31,961 nucleotides of DNA from CAKSKB01 sp034186235 (GTDB lineage: Bacteria > Bacillota > Clostridia > HGM11514). A program made the position numbers and the translations under genes. Positions 7,933-16,778 of this stretch are shown here, in pieces. Location of the stretch: the NCBI GenBank assembly GCA_034186235.1, contig JAXGBA010000153.1:1-31961 (forward strand). Reading direction: 5' to 3'. The stretch's first letter is position 1, and each line of letters starts with the position of its first letter. The notes below the pieces were generated by a model. It was given only the letters and a program-made list of their open reading frames with translations, had not been told where the DNA came from and searched no databases.

Positions 7933-8888
7933 TTCAGCTTACAGGTCACCATGCTATAAAAAAACAGATTTCCGATTCGATAAGAAAATCGCATATCGGT
8001 CACGCTTATATATTTGACGGTATTGACGGTATAGGCAAAACAACCGCCGCAAGATGGTTTGCGGCGGCAGCTTTGTGCAAAAGCGGAAGCGGCACACCGT
8101 GCGGTGTGTGCGACTCATGCAGAAAAATCGGGGCGGGTTCGCACCCGGATGTGATTGAGATTACACAGGATTTGGTTAATCAGCCGAGTCTTCTCGGAGA
8201 ACTGTCAAGGCTTCCGTCAACACGCCCGATCGGTGCAAATTCCGTTTATGCAATGAGAATTGCAAGAAATATTGCGGCGACAAAGCCGTTTTTGTCTGAC
8301 AGAAAATTCATAATTATACCGGATGCGGACCAGCTTAACAATAATGCTCAGAATGCGATTCTTAAAATGTTTGAGGAGCCGCCGTCTTACATGACGATTA
8401 TAATGGTTTCAAACAATTCCGGGCTTCTGCTGCCGACAATTACTTCCCGTGCTGTTATGATTCGCTTTCAGCCGCTGTCTGACGGAGAGACGCTCGAAGT
8501 GATAAAAGACCGCTGCGATAAAAATATACTTTCAGAGCTTGTATCTTTGAGTTTCGGCTCACCGGGGACGGCTCTTTCCATGTCGGCAAATCCGGAACTG
8601 ATTGAAGAATCGAGAAGTATAAGAAAAGAATTTTTCGATTATGTTTTTTCGGGCGGAGATATGACATCTGTATTGCCGCTCATAACAAAGGATAATATTT
8701 CGTTTGTGCTTTCCTGCATTGCTCACGAGGCTCTGCTGCGCTCAAAAACCGATTTTGAACATGCGGTTAATTATATAAATATTTTCGATATTATACAGGA
8801 TATTCGGCTCAGATTAAAAAATAACTGTAATTTTACTCTGACTGTTTCGGATATGCTTATCAGATGTTGGGAGGAATTACATGGTTGA
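7929..8888 (+). CDS. holB: DNA polymerase III delta' subunit
   Basis: Clamp-loader subunit of the replicative polymerase. The 319 residues show an AAA+ fold with the P-loop GIDGIGKTT (31-39), a zinc-binding cysteine set (Cys50, Cys58, Cys61, Cys64 in PCGVCDSC), and the conserved stretch DADQLNNNAQNAILKMFEEPP. The final SRC-type motif reads TSRA, so the usual cysteine is replaced. Its ATG overlaps the darA stop (ATGA) and no independent ribosome binding site is clear, pointing to translational coupling. Confidence 0.93.
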   Translation: MIQLTGHHAIKKQISDSIRKSHIGHAYIFDGIDGIGKTTAARWFAAAALCKSGSGTPCGVCDSCRKIGAGSHPDVIEITQDLVNQPSLLGELSRLPSTRPIGANSVYAMRIARNIAATKPFLSDRKFIIIPDADQLNNNAQNAILKMFEEPPSYMTIIMVSNNSGLLLPTITSRAVMIRFQPLSDGETLEVIKDRCDKNILSELVSLSFGSPGTALSMSANPELIEESRSIRKEFFDYVFSGGDMTSVLPLITKDNISFVLSCIAHEALLRSKTDFEHAVNYINIFDIIQDIRLRLKNNCNFTLTVSDMLIRCWEELHG

Positions 8889-9744
8889 GGTTATTGGCGT
8901 TAGATTTAAAAACGCCGGAAAAGTTTATTATTTTGACCCCGACGGCGCTAAGGTTAAAGACGGGGACAATGTTATTGTTGAAACCGCAAGGGGTATTGAA
9001 ATGGGCATGGTTGCACTTGCAAATTTCAGTATTCCGGGCGATAACATAACGCAGCCGCTTAAAAAGATGATTCGTGCTGCAACAAAAGAGGACATGGAAA
9101 AGGCTGCGCTCAACAAGAAAAAAGAGTCTGATGCTTTTCAGGTGTGCTGCAATAAAATCCGTGAACATAAGCTTGACATGAAGCTTATCGAAGTTGAATA
9201 TGCCTTTGACGGCAGCAAAATTCTCTTTTATTTCACTGCCGACGGCAGAATTGATTTCAGGGATTTGGTCAAAGACCTTGCATATGTGTTCAAAACAAGA
9301 ATCGAACTCAGACAAATCGGCGTTCGCGACGAGGCTAAGATGATTGGCGGGCTCGGTATATGCGGCAGACCGCTCTGCTGTTCGTCATTCCTGGGTGAGT
9401 TTATGCCGGTTTCCGTTAAGATGGCTAAGGAACAGAGCCTTTCGCTTAACCCAACCAAAATTTCCGGAACATGCGGCAGGCTTATGTGCTGCCTTAAGTA
9501 TGAAGAGGAAGCATATAAGGACCTTTTAAGACGCACCCCCAAACACGGCGCTTCTGTTAAAACTCCGGACGGCAAAGGCGTTGTTACCGATACACAGCTT
9601 CTGCGAGGCGTTGTTAAAGTTAAACTCGAAAAGGACGGCACAACCAAGGTTTATCAGGCGTCGGAACTTAAGGTTATCAAGGATTCTGCCCCTGAAAAAA
9701 ATGTTGCCGACCCAAAAGAATTAAAAGAACTTGAAGATAATTAA
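8881..9744 (+). CDS. ricT: RicT (YaaT), PSP1-domain Fe-S protein
   Basis: Partner of RicA and RicF in the Fe-S complex that helps RNase Y mature mRNAs in Bacillus; the family is also linked to sporulation and biofilm control. The 287 residues carry a PSP1 domain (about 60-145). The six conserved cysteines are in two clusters, ICGRPLCC (Cys161, 166, 167) and TCGRLMCC (Cys198, 203, 204), fitting cluster ligation. It overlaps holB by 8 bases and has a GGGAGG ribosome binding site. Partners ricA and ricF are not in the window. Confidence 0.93.
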   Translation: MVEVIGVRFKNAGKVYYFDPDGAKVKDGDNVIVETARGIEMGMVALANFSIPGDNITQPLKKMIRAATKEDMEKAALNKKKESDAFQVCCNKIREHKLDMKLIEVEYAFDGSKILFYFTADGRIDFRDLVKDLAYVFKTRIELRQIGVRDEAKMIGGLGICGRPLCCSSFLGEFMPVSVKMAKEQSLSLNPTKISGTCGRLMCCLKYEEEAYKDLLRRTPKHGASVKTPDGKGVVTDTQLLRGVVKVKLEKDGTTKVYQASELKVIKDSAPEKNVADPKELKELEDN

Positions 9745-9768
9745 AAAAAGGCTTGCCTTTTTTTAATT
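9739..9768 (+). terminator. Terminator after ricT
   Basis: A perfect 14-bp inverted repeat (9739-9752 against 9755-9768) with a 2-base central gap includes the ricT stop codon. The right arm carries seven T. The tight loop means the real hairpin opens a few central pairs. It separates ricT from the ferredoxin promoter. Confidence 0.6.
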
Positions 9769-9792
9769 TATGTGTTACAATACTGTTATAAT
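9764..9792 (+). promoter_or_regulatory. Extended -10 promoter of the ferredoxin gene
   Basis: TATAAT (9787-9792) is preceded by TGT, forming an extended -10 box. The -35 region (TAATTT at 9764-9769) is poor, as is common for extended -10 promoters. Confidence 0.65.
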
Positions 9793-9812
9793 GGTTTAGG
9801 AGGTGTTTAGTA

Positions 9813-9983
9813 ATGGCTTATGTAATCAGCGATGAGTGCCTCAGCTGCGGCGCTTGTGAAGCAGAATGCCCCGTTGAAGCTATTTCCCAGGGTGATTCCA
9901 AATATGTAATTGATGCTGATAAGTGCATCGAGTGCGGTGCTTGTGCAGGTGTATGTCCTGTAGGTGCTCCGGCTGCTGAGTAA
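9813..9983 (+). CDS. Clostridial-type 2[4Fe-4S] ferredoxin
   Basis: Small cytosolic electron carrier of fermentative metabolism. The 56-residue product has two perfect CxxCxxCxxxCP motifs: Cys9, 12, 15, 19 and Cys38, 41, 44, 48. The first and last four of each set ligate two cubane clusters in the classic crossed pattern. GGAGGTG lies about 7 bases before the ATG. It is a single-gene unit with its own promoter and terminator, inserted where B. subtilis carries yabA. Redox partners cannot be told from the context. Confidence 0.95.
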   Translation: MAYVISDECLSCGACEAECPVEAISQGDSKYVIDADKCIECGACAGVCPVGAPAAE

Positions 9984-10027
9984 TTTTACATCTGCCCTTT
10001 TTGGGGGATTAATAAAGTTACTGTAAA

Positions 10028-10057
10028 AGGCGGATTTTATATCCGCCTCATTTTTTT
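10028..10057 (+). terminator. Terminator after the ferredoxin gene
   Basis: An 8-bp perfect stem AGGCGGAT/ATCCGCCT (10028-10035, 10041-10048) with a 5-base loop is followed by CA and seven T. Confidence 0.88.
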
Positions 10058-10068
10058 GGGTGATTCTT

Positions 10069-10803
10069 ATGAAACTTAACGAATTTGAACGCATTGATGA
10101 CCTTCAGCTCGGCGGTACGGTTATATTTCAGGACAAGCGCCTGTTCTGCTTCGGGATTGACGCTGTTCTGCTTGCAAATTACGCTTTCGTAAAGCCGGGC
10201 GCCAAAGCCTTGGATTTATGCTCCGGAAACGGTATCGTTCCGCTTATTCTTTCGGCAAAAACCGATGCGGCGGAGATTCATGCGATAGATATTCTCGAAA
10301 GGAATTTCGAACTGATAAACAAAAGCATAAAATATAACTGCCTGGAAAACAAAATCTTTCCCGTGTGCGATGACCTTAAAAACTGGAAACAACATTTTGC
10401 GGCTTCATCATTTGATGTCGTTACCTGCAATCCTCCGTATATAAAATCGGGAGGCGGGCTTCTTAGTGCCGGTGAGGAAAAGCGCTGCGCAAGGCATGAG
10501 ATATTCTGCACGCTTGATGATGTTGTTTCGGCTGCGGCCTCACTTTTGAAACACGGCGGAAAATTCGCTGTTGTATATTGTCCCGACAGGCTCGCCGAAC
10601 TTATTTTCACACTCAAAATCCATAAGCTTGAACCTAAGAGGATTCGGTTTGTTCATTCAAGAAGCGGCGATAAAGCCAAGCTGGTTCTGCTTGAAGCCAT
10701 GCGCTCGGGCGGTGTCGAAATGACCGTTGAGCCTCCGCTTTACATTTACAAAAACAAAACCGAATATTCAGATGAAATTAACCGTATTTACGGCAGAATA
10801 TAA
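10069..10803 (+). CDS. tRNA1(Val)-type adenine-N6 methyltransferase (TrmN6/YabB family)
   Basis: Class I SAM-dependent methyltransferase of the group that modifies adenine 37 in tRNA1(Val). The 244 residues show motif I DLCSGNGIVPL (49-59), the following acidic strand AIDI (72-75), and the amino-methylase motif NPPY (121-124). The ATG at 10069 follows GGGTGA by 5 bases; a GTG at 10060 is inside that ribosome binding site. The exact tRNA target is by analogy. It overlaps or abuts rsmI, as in the B. subtilis yabB-rsmI order. Confidence 0.88.
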   Translation: MKLNEFERIDDLQLGGTVIFQDKRLFCFGIDAVLLANYAFVKPGAKALDLCSGNGIVPLILSAKTDAAEIHAIDILERNFELINKSIKYNCLENKIFPVCDDLKNWKQHFAASSFDVVTCNPPYIKSGGGLLSAGEEKRCARHEIFCTLDDVVSAAASLLKHGGKFAVVYCPDRLAELIFTLKIHKLEPKRIRFVHSRSGDKAKLVLLEAMRSGGVEMTVEPPLYIYKNKTEYSDEINRIYGRI

Positions 10804-10810
10804 AGGACTG

Positions 10811-11662
10811 ATGCTAAAAATGGCTACCGAAAACTACGGTACGCTTTATGTCTGCGCAACCCCAATCGGGAATCTTTCCGATATGAGCGAAAGATTTATA
10901 GAAACGCTTAAATCGGCTGACATTATAGCTGCCGAGGATACAAGGCATACGCTTAAATTGCTTAATCATTTGGGAATTAAAAAACCGATGATAAGTTATT
11001 ATGAACACAATAAAAGGGAACGCAGTGAGGTTCTGGCGGAAAAGCTTAAAAGCGGATTGAACATCGCGCTTGTTTCCGATGCCGGAACTCCGGCGATTTC
11101 AGACCCGGGCGAGGACCTTGTGGCGCTTTGCCATGATGAAGGTATAAAAGCAATTCCTATTCCGGGCTGCTGCGCTGCGGTGTCGGCGCTTTCCGTCAGC
11201 GGACTGCCAACGGGCAGATTTTGCTTTGAAGGCTTTTTGACCGTCAATAAGCAGGGCAGAAAAGAAAGGCTTGAGGAACTTAAAGACGAACAGCGTACGG
11301 TGATTTTTTATGAGGCTCCTCATAAACTGTTGTCAACACTTAAGGATATGTATGCAGTTTTCGGCGAAAGGCGGATTTCGCTTTGCCGTGAGCTTACAAA
11401 GCTTCACGAGGAAACCGTGAGAACAACTCTTTCGGCGGCTGTTGATTTTTATACGGTAAATCAGCCAAAGGGAGAATTTGTTTTGATTCTCGAGGGTGCC
11501 GAAAAATGCGAGCCTGTTTTTGAAGACAGTGTTTCCGACCATCTTTTGCGCCTTATTTCATCAGGTATTGACAAAAAGGAAGCAATCAAGACCGTTGCCA
11601 AAGAGAGGGGAATCCCCAAAAAAGAGGTCTATGCGGAAAGTTTAAAACTCAAATTCCGATGA
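10811..11662 (+). CDS. rsmI: 16S rRNA (cytidine-1402-2'-O)-methyltransferase
   Basis: Methylates the ribose of C1402 in the decoding centre, using SAM. The 283-residue tetrapyrrole-methylase-fold protein has the family N-terminus GTLYVCATPIGNLSD, followed by the AAEDTRHTLKLL segment, LVSDAGTPAISDPG and the late EAPHKL segment. The start is uncertain: ATG 10811 has AAAGGA 3 bases upstream, while ATG 10820 (three codons later) has it 12 bases upstream. It begins 7 bases after the methyltransferase stop. Confidence 0.95.
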   Translation: MLKMATENYGTLYVCATPIGNLSDMSERFIETLKSADIIAAEDTRHTLKLLNHLGIKKPMISYYEHNKRERSEVLAEKLKSGLNIALVSDAGTPAISDPGEDLVALCHDEGIKAIPIPGCCAAVSALSVSGLPTGRFCFEGFLTVNKQGRKERLEELKDEQRTVIFYEAPHKLLSTLKDMYAVFGERRISLCRELTKLHEETVRTTLSAAVDFYTVNQPKGEFVLILEGAEKCEPVFEDSVSDHLLRLISSGIDKKEAIKTVAKERGIPKKEVYAESLKLKFR

Positions 11663-11688
11663 ATTTTGTGTGAATTGTAAAAAAACAC

Positions 11689-11717
11689 TTGTATTTTATA
11701 TACAATTGTGTTATAAT
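11689..11717 (+). promoter_or_regulatory. Sigma-A promoter of the PrsA-like gene
   Basis: TTGTAT (11689-11694), 17 bases, TATAAT (11712-11717); the start codon follows 35 bases after the -10 box. Confidence 0.82.
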
Positions 11718-11752
11718 TATTAGGCATTAAAAATTTTCAAGGAGATATAAAT

Positions 11753-12979
11753 ATGTTTAAAAAATCACTTATTATGCTTCTTTGTCTGTCTCTTGTTGCC
11801 TGCGCATTTCTTACAGGCTGCGGAAAAGACAGCAAGAAGGACACAAACAAAGACAATACGGAATCTTCCGATACCGCTGCGACAAAGCCCAATTACAAAG
11901 TGGAGTATTTTGACGGCGATGACGGTGTTTATGCCGAAGTTAACGGCGAAACTGTTTCTTCCGACGAATTTAAGTATTTTCTTATGATGCAGATGTACAG
12001 CGATCAGTCGGTTGCCGGCGAGGATGCCGGAAAAGATTTCTGGACAGACGGCAAAATCAAGTCTGCTATGGATAATGCGCTTAATCAGGCGGTTCTCATG
12101 TATGTTTATAAGTCGGGTGCTGTTGATGCCGGCATTGAGTTTACCGATGATGATCAAAAAACAATCGATTCCAACATCGACAGTGCAAAGCAGTACTACG
12201 GTGAAGATATGTACAACCTCCAGCTTGAAGGTATGGGTATAACAGAGGATATGTACAAGAACTTCTCAACCCTCAGCATGTATGCAAACAAATGGTACGA
12301 AAAATTCTCTGCAGACGCTGTTTCCGATGAGGATATTTCAAAGACCTTCCATAAGGACTATGTAAAAGCTAAGCATATTCTTATCAAAAAGACCAACGAT
12401 GACGGTACGGATGTTTCCGCTGACGCTTACACAAAAATTGAAGACATCAAAAAACAGCTTGACGGCGGAGCGGATTTCGATACTCTTATGAATGAAAATT
12501 CGGAAGATCCCGGTCTTCAGAACGCACCTAACGGCTATGTTTTCACAAAAGGCCAGATGGTTCAGGAGTTTGAGGACGCTGCATTTAAGCTTGAACCGGG
12601 TCAGATAAGCGATATTGTTGAATCGAATTACGGTTATCATATACTTATGAAGGTTGAGCTTACAGATGATGATCTCAACGAAACCACATCGGATTCTTCC
12701 GGTCAGCAGGTTACGGTTAAGGAAACTATCAAATCAAGCCTTGCGAGTGACAAGTTCACACAGCGTATTGAAGATGTTAAATCTAAAGCTACAGTTAAAG
12801 TCAACAAGAAAGAAGAAAACAGCTTCAAGAAAAATGCTGAAAAGCTTTATAACGATTTTTCGGCAAAAATGAATGAAATCAGCCAGAAACTTCAGGCACA
12901 GCAGCAGGCTGCACAGGGGTCTCAGGACGCTACTTCTTCAACAGGCGACGGTTCATCTGCCGACAATTCTGCTGAATAA
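11753..12979 (+). CDS. PrsA/SurA-like lipoprotein peptidyl-prolyl isomerase
   Basis: Predicted membrane-anchored foldase helping secreted proteins fold outside the cell. The 408-residue product has a lipoprotein signal peptide with lipobox FLTGC and lipidated Cys23, then a Ser/Asp/Thr-rich tether (24-48). A SurA_N-like helical region follows (about 55-195), and a parvulin PPIC domain (about 204-302) running from KAKHILIKK to SNYGYHILMK. The tail (about 350-408) is Gln-rich then Ser-rich and low in complexity. An AAGGAGAT ribosome binding site precedes the ATG. It is a single-gene unit with its own promoter and terminator. Confidence 0.92.
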   Translation: MFKKSLIMLLCLSLVACAFLTGCGKDSKKDTNKDNTESSDTAATKPNYKVEYFDGDDGVYAEVNGETVSSDEFKYFLMMQMYSDQSVAGEDAGKDFWTDGKIKSAMDNALNQAVLMYVYKSGAVDAGIEFTDDDQKTIDSNIDSAKQYYGEDMYNLQLEGMGITEDMYKNFSTLSMYANKWYEKFSADAVSDEDISKTFHKDYVKAKHILIKKTNDDGTDVSADAYTKIEDIKKQLDGGADFDTLMNENSEDPGLQNAPNGYVFTKGQMVQEFEDAAFKLEPGQISDIVESNYGYHILMKVELTDDDLNETTSDSSGQQVTVKETIKSSLASDKFTQRIEDVKSKATVKVNKKEENSFKKNAEKLYNDFSAKMNEISQKLQAQQQAAQGSQDATSSTGDGSSADNSAE

Positions 12980-12992
12980 TATCAAATAATTT

Positions 12993-13024
12993 TGGCATTG
13001 CTAATTGCAGTGCCATTATTTTTT
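12993..13024 (+). terminator. Terminator after the PrsA-like gene
   Basis: A 9-bp stem with one G-U pair, TGGCATTGC against GCAGTGCCA (12993-13001, 13007-13015), and a 5-base loop is followed by TTATTTTTT. Confidence 0.85.
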
Positions 13025-13033
13025 AAAAAACTA

Positions 13034-13062
13034 TTGATTAATGGCGAAAAATATTATATAAT
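13034..13062 (+). promoter_or_regulatory. Sigma-A promoter of the hprK-dnaE run
   Basis: TTGATT (13034-13039), a 17-base spacer and TATAAT (13057-13062) lie directly after the PrsA terminator. No further clear promoter or terminator was seen until after dnaE, so this may drive about 8 kb of tightly packed genes. Confidence 0.85.
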
Positions 13063-13096
13063 ATATAGTGAAAATTTTACCGAATGGAGATAAGCT

Positions 13097-14035
13097 ATGG
13101 AAAATAACGATAATGAATTTTCAATATCGCTGCAGCAGGTTGCAAAGGATATGGAACTTGAAAGCATATACGATGCCGGCGGCCTTGAAGACAGAATGAT
13201 TTCTTCGAGAGATATTAACAGGTGCGGTCAGCAGCTGATGGGATACCTTGATTACTTCGACAGCGCACGCATTCAGATAATAGGGCTTGTTGAGTGTACC
13301 TATCTTGAAAGCCTTGCGCCCAAGGATAGGTTGGAAAGTATTGAGGCGGTTTTAAGCAGAAAGATTCCGGCTCTTATAATTACAAGAGATTTGAGGGTCT
13401 TTCCCGAAATTCTCGAATCTGCTAAGAAAAACGGTGTTCCAGTGTTTTCAACATGTCATGCGACTTCTTCTTTTATGGCCGCACTTATCGCTTATCTTAA
13501 TAAAAACCTCGCACCGAGAATCACGCGCCACGGTGTTCTGGTTGAAATCTACGGTGAAGGTGTGCTCATCCTCGGCGAAAGCGGCGTCGGCAAGAGCGAA
13601 ACTGCCATAGAACTTGTAAAAAGAGGACACCGCCTTGTGGCGGATGATGCGGTTGAAATTAAAAAAGTATCCGCAATTTCGCTTGTCGGTTCGTCGCCCC
13701 AGGTTATCAGGCATTTTATAGAACTTAGGGGTATCGGCATAATAGATGTCCGCAGAATCTTCGGTATGGGTGCGGTTAAAAATTCGGAAAAAATTGACCT
13801 TGTGGTGAAGCTTGAAGTATGGGATAATACAAAACAGTATGACAGGCTGGGGCTTACGACAGAAAAAGTTGATATTTTGGGTATAGAAGTTAATTCTATT
13901 ACCATACCTGTTAAACCAGGGCGTAATCTTGCGATAATTCTTGAGGTTGCCGCTATGAACAACAGGCAGAAAAGAATGGGGTATAACGCTGCGGAAATCC
14001 TTAATAAGCGACTCATGGGTGACTTCAGCGAATAA
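13097..14035 (+). CDS. hprK: HPr(Ser) kinase/phosphorylase
   Basis: Phosphorylates and dephosphorylates Ser46 of HPr, the master switch of carbon catabolite repression in Firmicutes. The 312 residues include the N-terminal domain (about 1-130), the P-loop GESGVGKS (160-167), catalytic Asp183 region VADDAVEI, and the HprK signature ELRGIGIIDV (209-218). The ribosome binding site is GGAGAT. HPr itself is not in the window. The neighbouring ROK kinase, rapZ and whiA suggest a locus tying carbon status to wall synthesis and cell division. Confidence 0.97.
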   Translation: MENNDNEFSISLQQVAKDMELESIYDAGGLEDRMISSRDINRCGQQLMGYLDYFDSARIQIIGLVECTYLESLAPKDRLESIEAVLSRKIPALIITRDLRVFPEILESAKKNGVPVFSTCHATSSFMAALIAYLNKNLAPRITRHGVLVEIYGEGVLILGESGVGKSETAIELVKRGHRLVADDAVEIKKVSAISLVGSSPQVIRHFIELRGIGIIDVRRIFGMGAVKNSEKIDLVVKLEVWDNTKQYDRLGLTTEKVDILGIEVNSITIPVKPGRNLAIILEVAAMNNRQKRMGYNAAEILNKRLMGDFSE

Positions 14036-14063
14036 TAAATTTAATTTAACGGAGGATTTGTAA

Positions 14064-15017
14064 ATGTATATAGGAATCGATCTCGGAGGAACCAATATTG
14101 CGGCTGGCGTTGTTGATGAAAACGGCAAAATCCTGCACAAAGACAGCGTCAAGGCTAACGCTGAAAGACCGTCTTCTGAAATTATAAATGATATGGCGGA
14201 ACTTGCAAAAAAAGTTACGCTTGACGCAGGCTTTAAACTTTCTGATGTTGAATGGGTGGGCATAGGCAGCCCCGGAACATGCGATACCGACAACGGTGTT
14301 CTGGTATATGCAAACAATCTTAATTTTTACAACACTCCCATGCGTGATGAATTTCGCAAAACCTTTGATGTTCCGGTTTATATTGCGAACGATGCGGACG
14401 CTGCAGCGTTCGGCGAGGCTATGGTCGGTGCGGCAAAAGGTACAAAAAGCAGTATTATGATTACGCTCGGAACGGGCGTTGGCGGCGGTGTTATAATCGA
14501 CAATAAAATAATAAACGGATTTAACCATGCCGGCGGCGAACTCGGGCATATGGCAATCTGCGTTGACGGCATAAAATGCACCTGCGGCAACAACGGCTGT
14601 TGGGAGGCTTATGCTTCAGCAACCGCACTTATCCGCCAGACAAAAGAGGCTATGAACAAAAATCCGGATTCTAAAATGTGGGAACTTTCAAAAACGGACG
14701 GCATAAACGGCAAGCTTGCTTTTGATGCAGCAAAACTCGGCGACAAAACCGCAATCGATGTTGTTAATCAGTACATTAAGTATGTCAGCGTCGGCGTAAC
14801 AAATATTATACTTATTTTCCAGCCGGAGAAGCTTCTCATAGGCGGCGGAATTTCAGGGCAGGGAGATTATCTTATCAACCCCATAAGAGAGTATGTCAAA
14901 GCCCATGATTACTGCAAAACAGAGCAGCACACTACAATTGAAGCGGCTGCCCTCGGCAATGACGCAGGAATTATAGGCGCTGCATTCCTCGGAAAACAGT
15001 ATGTAACGGAGGATTAA
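14064..15017 (+). CDS. glk: ROK-family sugar kinase, probable glucokinase
   Basis: Phosphorylates a hexose with ATP, most likely glucose. The 317 residues show the N-terminal phosphate loop DLGGTN (6-11), the catalytic Asp110 in NDADAAAFGE, the adenosine loop LGTGVGGG, and the ROK zinc site His162 with Cys172, Cys174 and Cys179 in CTCGNNGC. There is no N-terminal DNA-binding domain, so it is an enzyme rather than a ROK repressor. The substrate could be another hexose such as mannose or allose. A GGAGG ribosome binding site precedes the ATG. Confidence 0.9.
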   Translation: MYIGIDLGGTNIAAGVVDENGKILHKDSVKANAERPSSEIINDMAELAKKVTLDAGFKLSDVEWVGIGSPGTCDTDNGVLVYANNLNFYNTPMRDEFRKTFDVPVYIANDADAAAFGEAMVGAAKGTKSSIMITLGTGVGGGVIIDNKIINGFNHAGGELGHMAICVDGIKCTCGNNGCWEAYASATALIRQTKEAMNKNPDSKMWELSKTDGINGKLAFDAAKLGDKTAIDVVNQYIKYVSVGVTNIILIFQPEKLLIGGGISGQGDYLINPIREYVKAHDYCKTEQHTTIEAAALGNDAGIIGAAFLGKQYVTED

Positions 15018-15018
15018 T

Positions 15019-15888
15019 GTGGCCGCTATTTCTGAAATATTACATGGTATAGACTATACGGAAAACGAACCCATGAGCAGACACACCACATTCAGAATCG
15101 GCGGCTGCGCCGATCTCTTTGTTCGCCCGAAAACACCGCTGGAGCTTATAAAGGCACTGAAAACCGACTTGCCTAAAATCATTATCGGGAATGGTTCAAA
15201 CATGCTTTTTCCCGATGACGGTTTTCGTGGTATGGTAATTAAATACAGTGATGATTTGATTGAGTGTGACGGTGATTTTATCACTTGCGGTGCGGCTTCC
15301 CTTATGCCGCAGATTGCTGCGGAGGCTTACCGAAATTCCCTCGGAGGCTTTGAATTTGCCTCGGGTATACCGGGGTCAATCGGCGGAGGAGTGCGCATGA
15401 ATGCAGGCGCTTACGGCAGTTCTATGGATTCGGTCGTTTTTGAAACCGAGTATGTAGAAGGCGACGAAATCAAAACAGTCAATAATCCCGGGCACGAGTT
15501 TTCTTACCGTCACAGCATATTCTGCGGCGAACCGCTTAAGATTATAACAAGTACAAAGATTAAGCTTCACCAAGCGCAAAAACAGGATATAAAGGTGCTT
15601 ACCGATGACTATACGAACCGCAGAAAAACTAAGCAGCCGCTGAAATTTCCGAGTGCGGGCAGCGTGTTCAAGCGCCCTGAAGGCCACTTTGCCGGTGCGC
15701 TTATTGAGCAGTGCGGACTTAAGGGATTTTCTGTAGGCGGGGCGCAGGTAAGCGAACTTCATGCCGGCTTTATCATTAACACCGGCGGCGCTACGGCGGA
15801 CGATGTTAAGCGCCTCATTGCGCACATTCAGAAAACAGTTTTTGATACGTTCGGTGTTTCGCTTGAATGTGAAATTTGCATATTATAG
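15019..15888 (+). CDS. murB: UDP-N-acetylenolpyruvoylglucosamine reductase
   Basis: FAD enzyme that uses NADPH to reduce UDP-GlcNAc-enolpyruvate to UDP-MurNAc, an early step of wall synthesis. The 289 residues have the FAD-binding segments IIGNGSNML (55-63) and ASGIPGSIGGGVRMNAGAYG (114-133), Arg164 in YRHS, the proton donor Ser215 in GSVFKRP and Glu285 near the end. The GTG at 15019 is used: GGAGG ends 6 bases upstream, and the gene begins 1 base after the glk stop. An ATG two bases earlier is out of frame. Confidence 0.96.
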   Translation: MAAISEILHGIDYTENEPMSRHTTFRIGGCADLFVRPKTPLELIKALKTDLPKIIIGNGSNMLFPDDGFRGMVIKYSDDLIECDGDFITCGAASLMPQIAAEAYRNSLGGFEFASGIPGSIGGGVRMNAGAYGSSMDSVVFETEYVEGDEIKTVNNPGHEFSYRHSIFCGEPLKIITSTKIKLHQAQKQDIKVLTDDYTNRRKTKQPLKFPSAGSVFKRPEGHFAGALIEQCGLKGFSVGGAQVSELHAGFIINTGGATADDVKRLIAHIQKTVFDTFGVSLECEICIL

Positions 15889-15897
15889 GAGCATTGT

Positions 15898-16767
15898 ATG
15901 GAATGTTTGATTATTACTGGGCTTTCCGGTGCCGGAAAAAGCCAGGCGGAAAAGTATATTGAGGATTTGGGCTATTTTTGCGTTGACAATATGATTCCGG
16001 AGCTTGTTCCGTCATTTATTGATTTGTGCCTTTGCACGCGCAAAGAAATCGAAAAAATAGCTTTTGTTATCGATACAAGGAGCGGCGCAGGGTTCGATAA
16101 ATTTATCGCTTGGCTTAACTCGGAGCAGTGCGGTGTTAACTACAAAATAATTTATCTTGAGGCTAAAGACGATGTTATTGTAAGGCGCTACAAGGAAAGC
16201 CGCAGAAAACATCCTCTTGCCGGAGGTGAAAGGGTTGTTGACGGGCTTAAAGCTGAACGCGAAATGTTGCGCCCGATGAGGGATAATGCCGAAATTATTA
16301 TAGACACAAGCGATATTAAACCCCAGCAGCTCAGGAATATTCTTTATGATATGCTCGATGAGAAAAACGGCGATGCAAGTATTTCGGTTACGGTCATTTC
16401 ATTTGGGTTCAAATACGGTATTCCGATTGATGCAGATATAGTTTTTGATGTCCGTTTTCTGCCAAATCCGTTTTATATTAAAGAGCTTAAGGATTTTACC
16501 GGTATGGATAAAACTGTGTCTGATTTTGTACTCAGCCATGAACAGACCCGGACTTTTCTTTCAAAGCTTACCGACATGATTGAATTTTTGCTGCCGCATT
16601 ATAAAAACGAAGGAAAGCAGCAGCTGGTTATTGCAATAGGCTGCACCGGCGGAAAGCACAGGAGTGTTGCGATCGCCGAAAAGCTTTTTGAATTTCTTAC
16701 CAAAAGCGGAGTAAATTCAAATATTATTCACAGAGATTATATGCTTGACGGGCAGAACAAAAGATAG
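15898..16767 (+). CDS. rapZ: RapZ/YvcJ nucleotide-binding protein
   Basis: P-loop ATP/GTP-binding protein; in E. coli RapZ directs RNase E to the GlmZ RNA and so tunes glucosamine-6-phosphate supply, while in Bacillus YvcJ affects competence. The 289 residues have Walker A GLSGAGKS (8-15), the YFCVDNM segment (27-32), the internal VLSHEQT region and the C-terminal signature IGCTGGKHRSV. The ribosome binding site is AGGAG. In many Gram-positives yvcK follows next; here whiA does. Confidence 0.94.
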   Translation: MECLIITGLSGAGKSQAEKYIEDLGYFCVDNMIPELVPSFIDLCLCTRKEIEKIAFVIDTRSGAGFDKFIAWLNSEQCGVNYKIIYLEAKDDVIVRRYKESRRKHPLAGGERVVDGLKAEREMLRPMRDNAEIIIDTSDIKPQQLRNILYDMLDEKNGDASISVTVISFGFKYGIPIDADIVFDVRFLPNPFYIKELKDFTGMDKTVSDFVLSHEQTRTFLSKLTDMIEFLLPHYKNEGKQQLVIAIGCTGGKHRSVAIAEKLFEFLTKSGVNSNIIHRDYMLDGQNKR

Positions 16768-16778
16768 TGAGGTTTGTT

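Noticed and set aside
13448..14317. Long minus-strand open frame (289 codons) opposite hprK and glk
   Set aside because: It lies wholly over two strongly supported genes, lacks a ribosome binding site, and its translation has no recognisable domain.
15376..15825. Minus-strand frame of 149 codons opposite murB
   Set aside because: Shadow of murB, which has all catalytic residues in place.
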